The notes under the pieces: generated by a model
The model's database searches: none
The model's input: only the letters and a program-made list of their open reading frames with translations
Told to the model about the DNA's origin: nothing
In this document: positions 62,975 to 64,000 of the stretch, piece by piece
Numbering within the stretch: position 1 is the first letter of the stretch
Layout of the letters: every line of letters begins with the position of its first letter
Program-made: the position numbers and the translations under genes
NCBI RefSeq assembly: GCF_020882245.1
Contig: NC_083599.1
Coordinates: forward strand, 5,394,001 to 5,458,000
Source: Rhopalosiphum padi
Taxonomy: Eukaryota; Arthropoda; Insecta; Hemiptera; Aphididae
Direction: 5' to 3'
DNA: 64,000 nt

Positions 62975-63325
62975 GTAGTAGTGGGCCTGATTTGATTGCA
63001 AGCAATTTGTTTGAAGAATGTGTTTATGTTCTCTCTCCTCCTCTTCTTTATATTTTTAAAGTATCTTTGTCCAGCGGTACTGTTCCTGATAAATAAAAGA
63101 TAAGTATAATTCGTCCTATTCCTAAAACATCTAACGATTTAGTGAATGTTTCTGATTATAGTCACTCCATGCTTTAAACTTCTCAAAATATTTTCAAATC
63201 TATTGTATCCGATAAGATAAATTCTGAACTAGACAGAATCATTGTTGATAATCAACATGGTTTTTGATCACTTAAATCAACTATTGCCAATTTACAAACA
63301 CTTTAAAATTCCATAATATGTACAT
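62975..63325 (+). pseudogene. Dead Jockey-like LINE reverse transcriptase fragment
   Basis: The plus strand reads GPDLIASNLFEECVYVLS, then SLSSGTVPDK, KISIIRPIPKTSNDLVNVSD and NQHGF, the N-terminal RT motifs of Jockey-type LINEs. Stops follow DK, HSML and HGF. Both ends are missing. Confidence 0.72.
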
Positions 63326-63479
63326 AACAATAACCTTAATCCATTTTACTCTATTTCATTTTATGCATTTAAAAATCATAGTTTTGCTAATTTATATATT
63401 GATATATCTACAATATAATTATATTTTGTTTCTGTAATATAAATAAATTATTTTTTTAATAATTGAAATGGAATTATAT

Positions 63480-64000
63480 GGATATTTAGGATATTTATGG
63501 ATTTTTAACGAATTTTATGGATTTTTAGCGCATTTACGTGGATTAATTGATGAAATTTATGAATTTTCACCGATTTTGAATGTAGTTAATGACGATTTTT
63601 AATGATTTTTCACGAATTTTATGGATTTTTAGCACTTTTTGGTGTACTAATTGAGTATTTTTAATGATTTTTGAGGGTATTTTATGGAGATAGTGACGTC
63701 ATTTATGGACTTTTTAAGGAATTTTATGAATTTTTAGCGCTTTTTGTGGATTAATGGAAGAAATTTATGAATTTTCACCGATTTTTAATGTAGTTAATGA
63801 CGATTTTTAAAGATTTTTCACGAATTTTATGGATTTTTACCACTTTTTAATGTAGTTAATGACGATTTTTAATGATTTTTCACGAATTTTATGGATTTTT
63901 ACCACTTTTTAATGTAGTTAATGACGATTTTTAATGATTTTTCACGAATTTTATGGATTTTTACCACTTTTTAATGTAGTTAATGACGATTTTTAATGAT
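63480..64000. repeat. Satellite with 62-bp unit running off the right edge
   Basis: aatgtagttaatgacgattt starts at 63787, 63849, 63911 and 63973, an exact 62-bp period with near-identical units. Earlier, more diverged units made of tttatggatttttagc, cattt and gaattttcaccgattt blocks begin about 63,480. The array homogenises toward the right and continues beyond the window. Confidence 0.92.

Noticed and set aside
1..64000. tRNA, rRNA, CRISPR or bacterial (symbiont) genes
   Set aside because: No tRNA-like arms, no long coding density and no repeat-spacer pattern; the tandem repeats are satellites, and the spliced genes are eukaryotic.

Overview
The window looks like nuclear DNA of an aphid (Hemiptera, Aphididae, possibly Acyrthosiphon or a close relative). 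It is very AT-rich, has spliced genes with T-rich GT-AG introns, carries aphid-type repeat ends (for example gattctgagcg), and holds fragments of RTE/Jockey-like LINEs and a KRAB-A/Ginger-like CXC-domain transposon. The species is inferred from style, not from a database match. No single ORF here is a conventional gene; almost all long ORFs are chance frames in AT-rich or repeat DNA.

Layout. 1-351: last two exons and poly(A) signal of an unrelated + strand gene. 352-6.9 kb: gene-free AT-rich DNA with a (CA)18 tract and one MITE. About 6.97-13.05 kb: a decayed, inverted (- strand) partial copy of the main gene, with four recognisable mini-exons and several MITE insertions. 13,403-16,351: a large, nearly perfect palindrome (arms about 1.2 kb, 40-bp spacer; the left arm has a 478-bp extra piece). 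16.35-18.05 kb: diverged direct copies of palindrome-arm sequence, leading into the 5' flank of gene A. 18,622-46,155: gene A. 46.2-47.5 kb: spacer. About 48,770-59,605: gene B, a shorter tandem paralogue of A. 60.1-61.7 kb and 63.48-64.0 kb: two different tandem satellites with a dead LINE RT fragment between them.

The main content is the A/B locus. Gene A has a signal-peptide exon, a terminal exon, and by my reading 28 internal exons of 6 to 45 nt spread over 27.5 kb. Every proposed exon has a length divisible by three where internal, and every junction lies in codon phase 1, giving a secreted protein of about 226 residues with no stop at any junction. Gene B keeps nine recognisable exons (about 106 residues) and also stays in frame, although most of A's exons are absent. 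The two terminal exons encode 27 identical residues of 39. Exon cassettes recur within A: 34.6-37.8 kb and 41.4-44.1 kb carry related exons, one pair embedded in a 602-bp repeat that looks identical. This architecture matches the mini-exon cassette salivary effector families described in the pea aphid (KQY and KHI) and resembles bicycle genes of gall aphids. I infer a candidate secreted salivary protein; function is not shown by the sequence.

The locus has grown by inversion, tandem duplication, internal cassette duplication and transposon insertion, and the uniform phase-1 exons explain how it can gain and lose pieces without breaking the frame. Exon calls rest on splice consensus, phase and A/B/relic comparison by eye; RNA-seq would be decisive.
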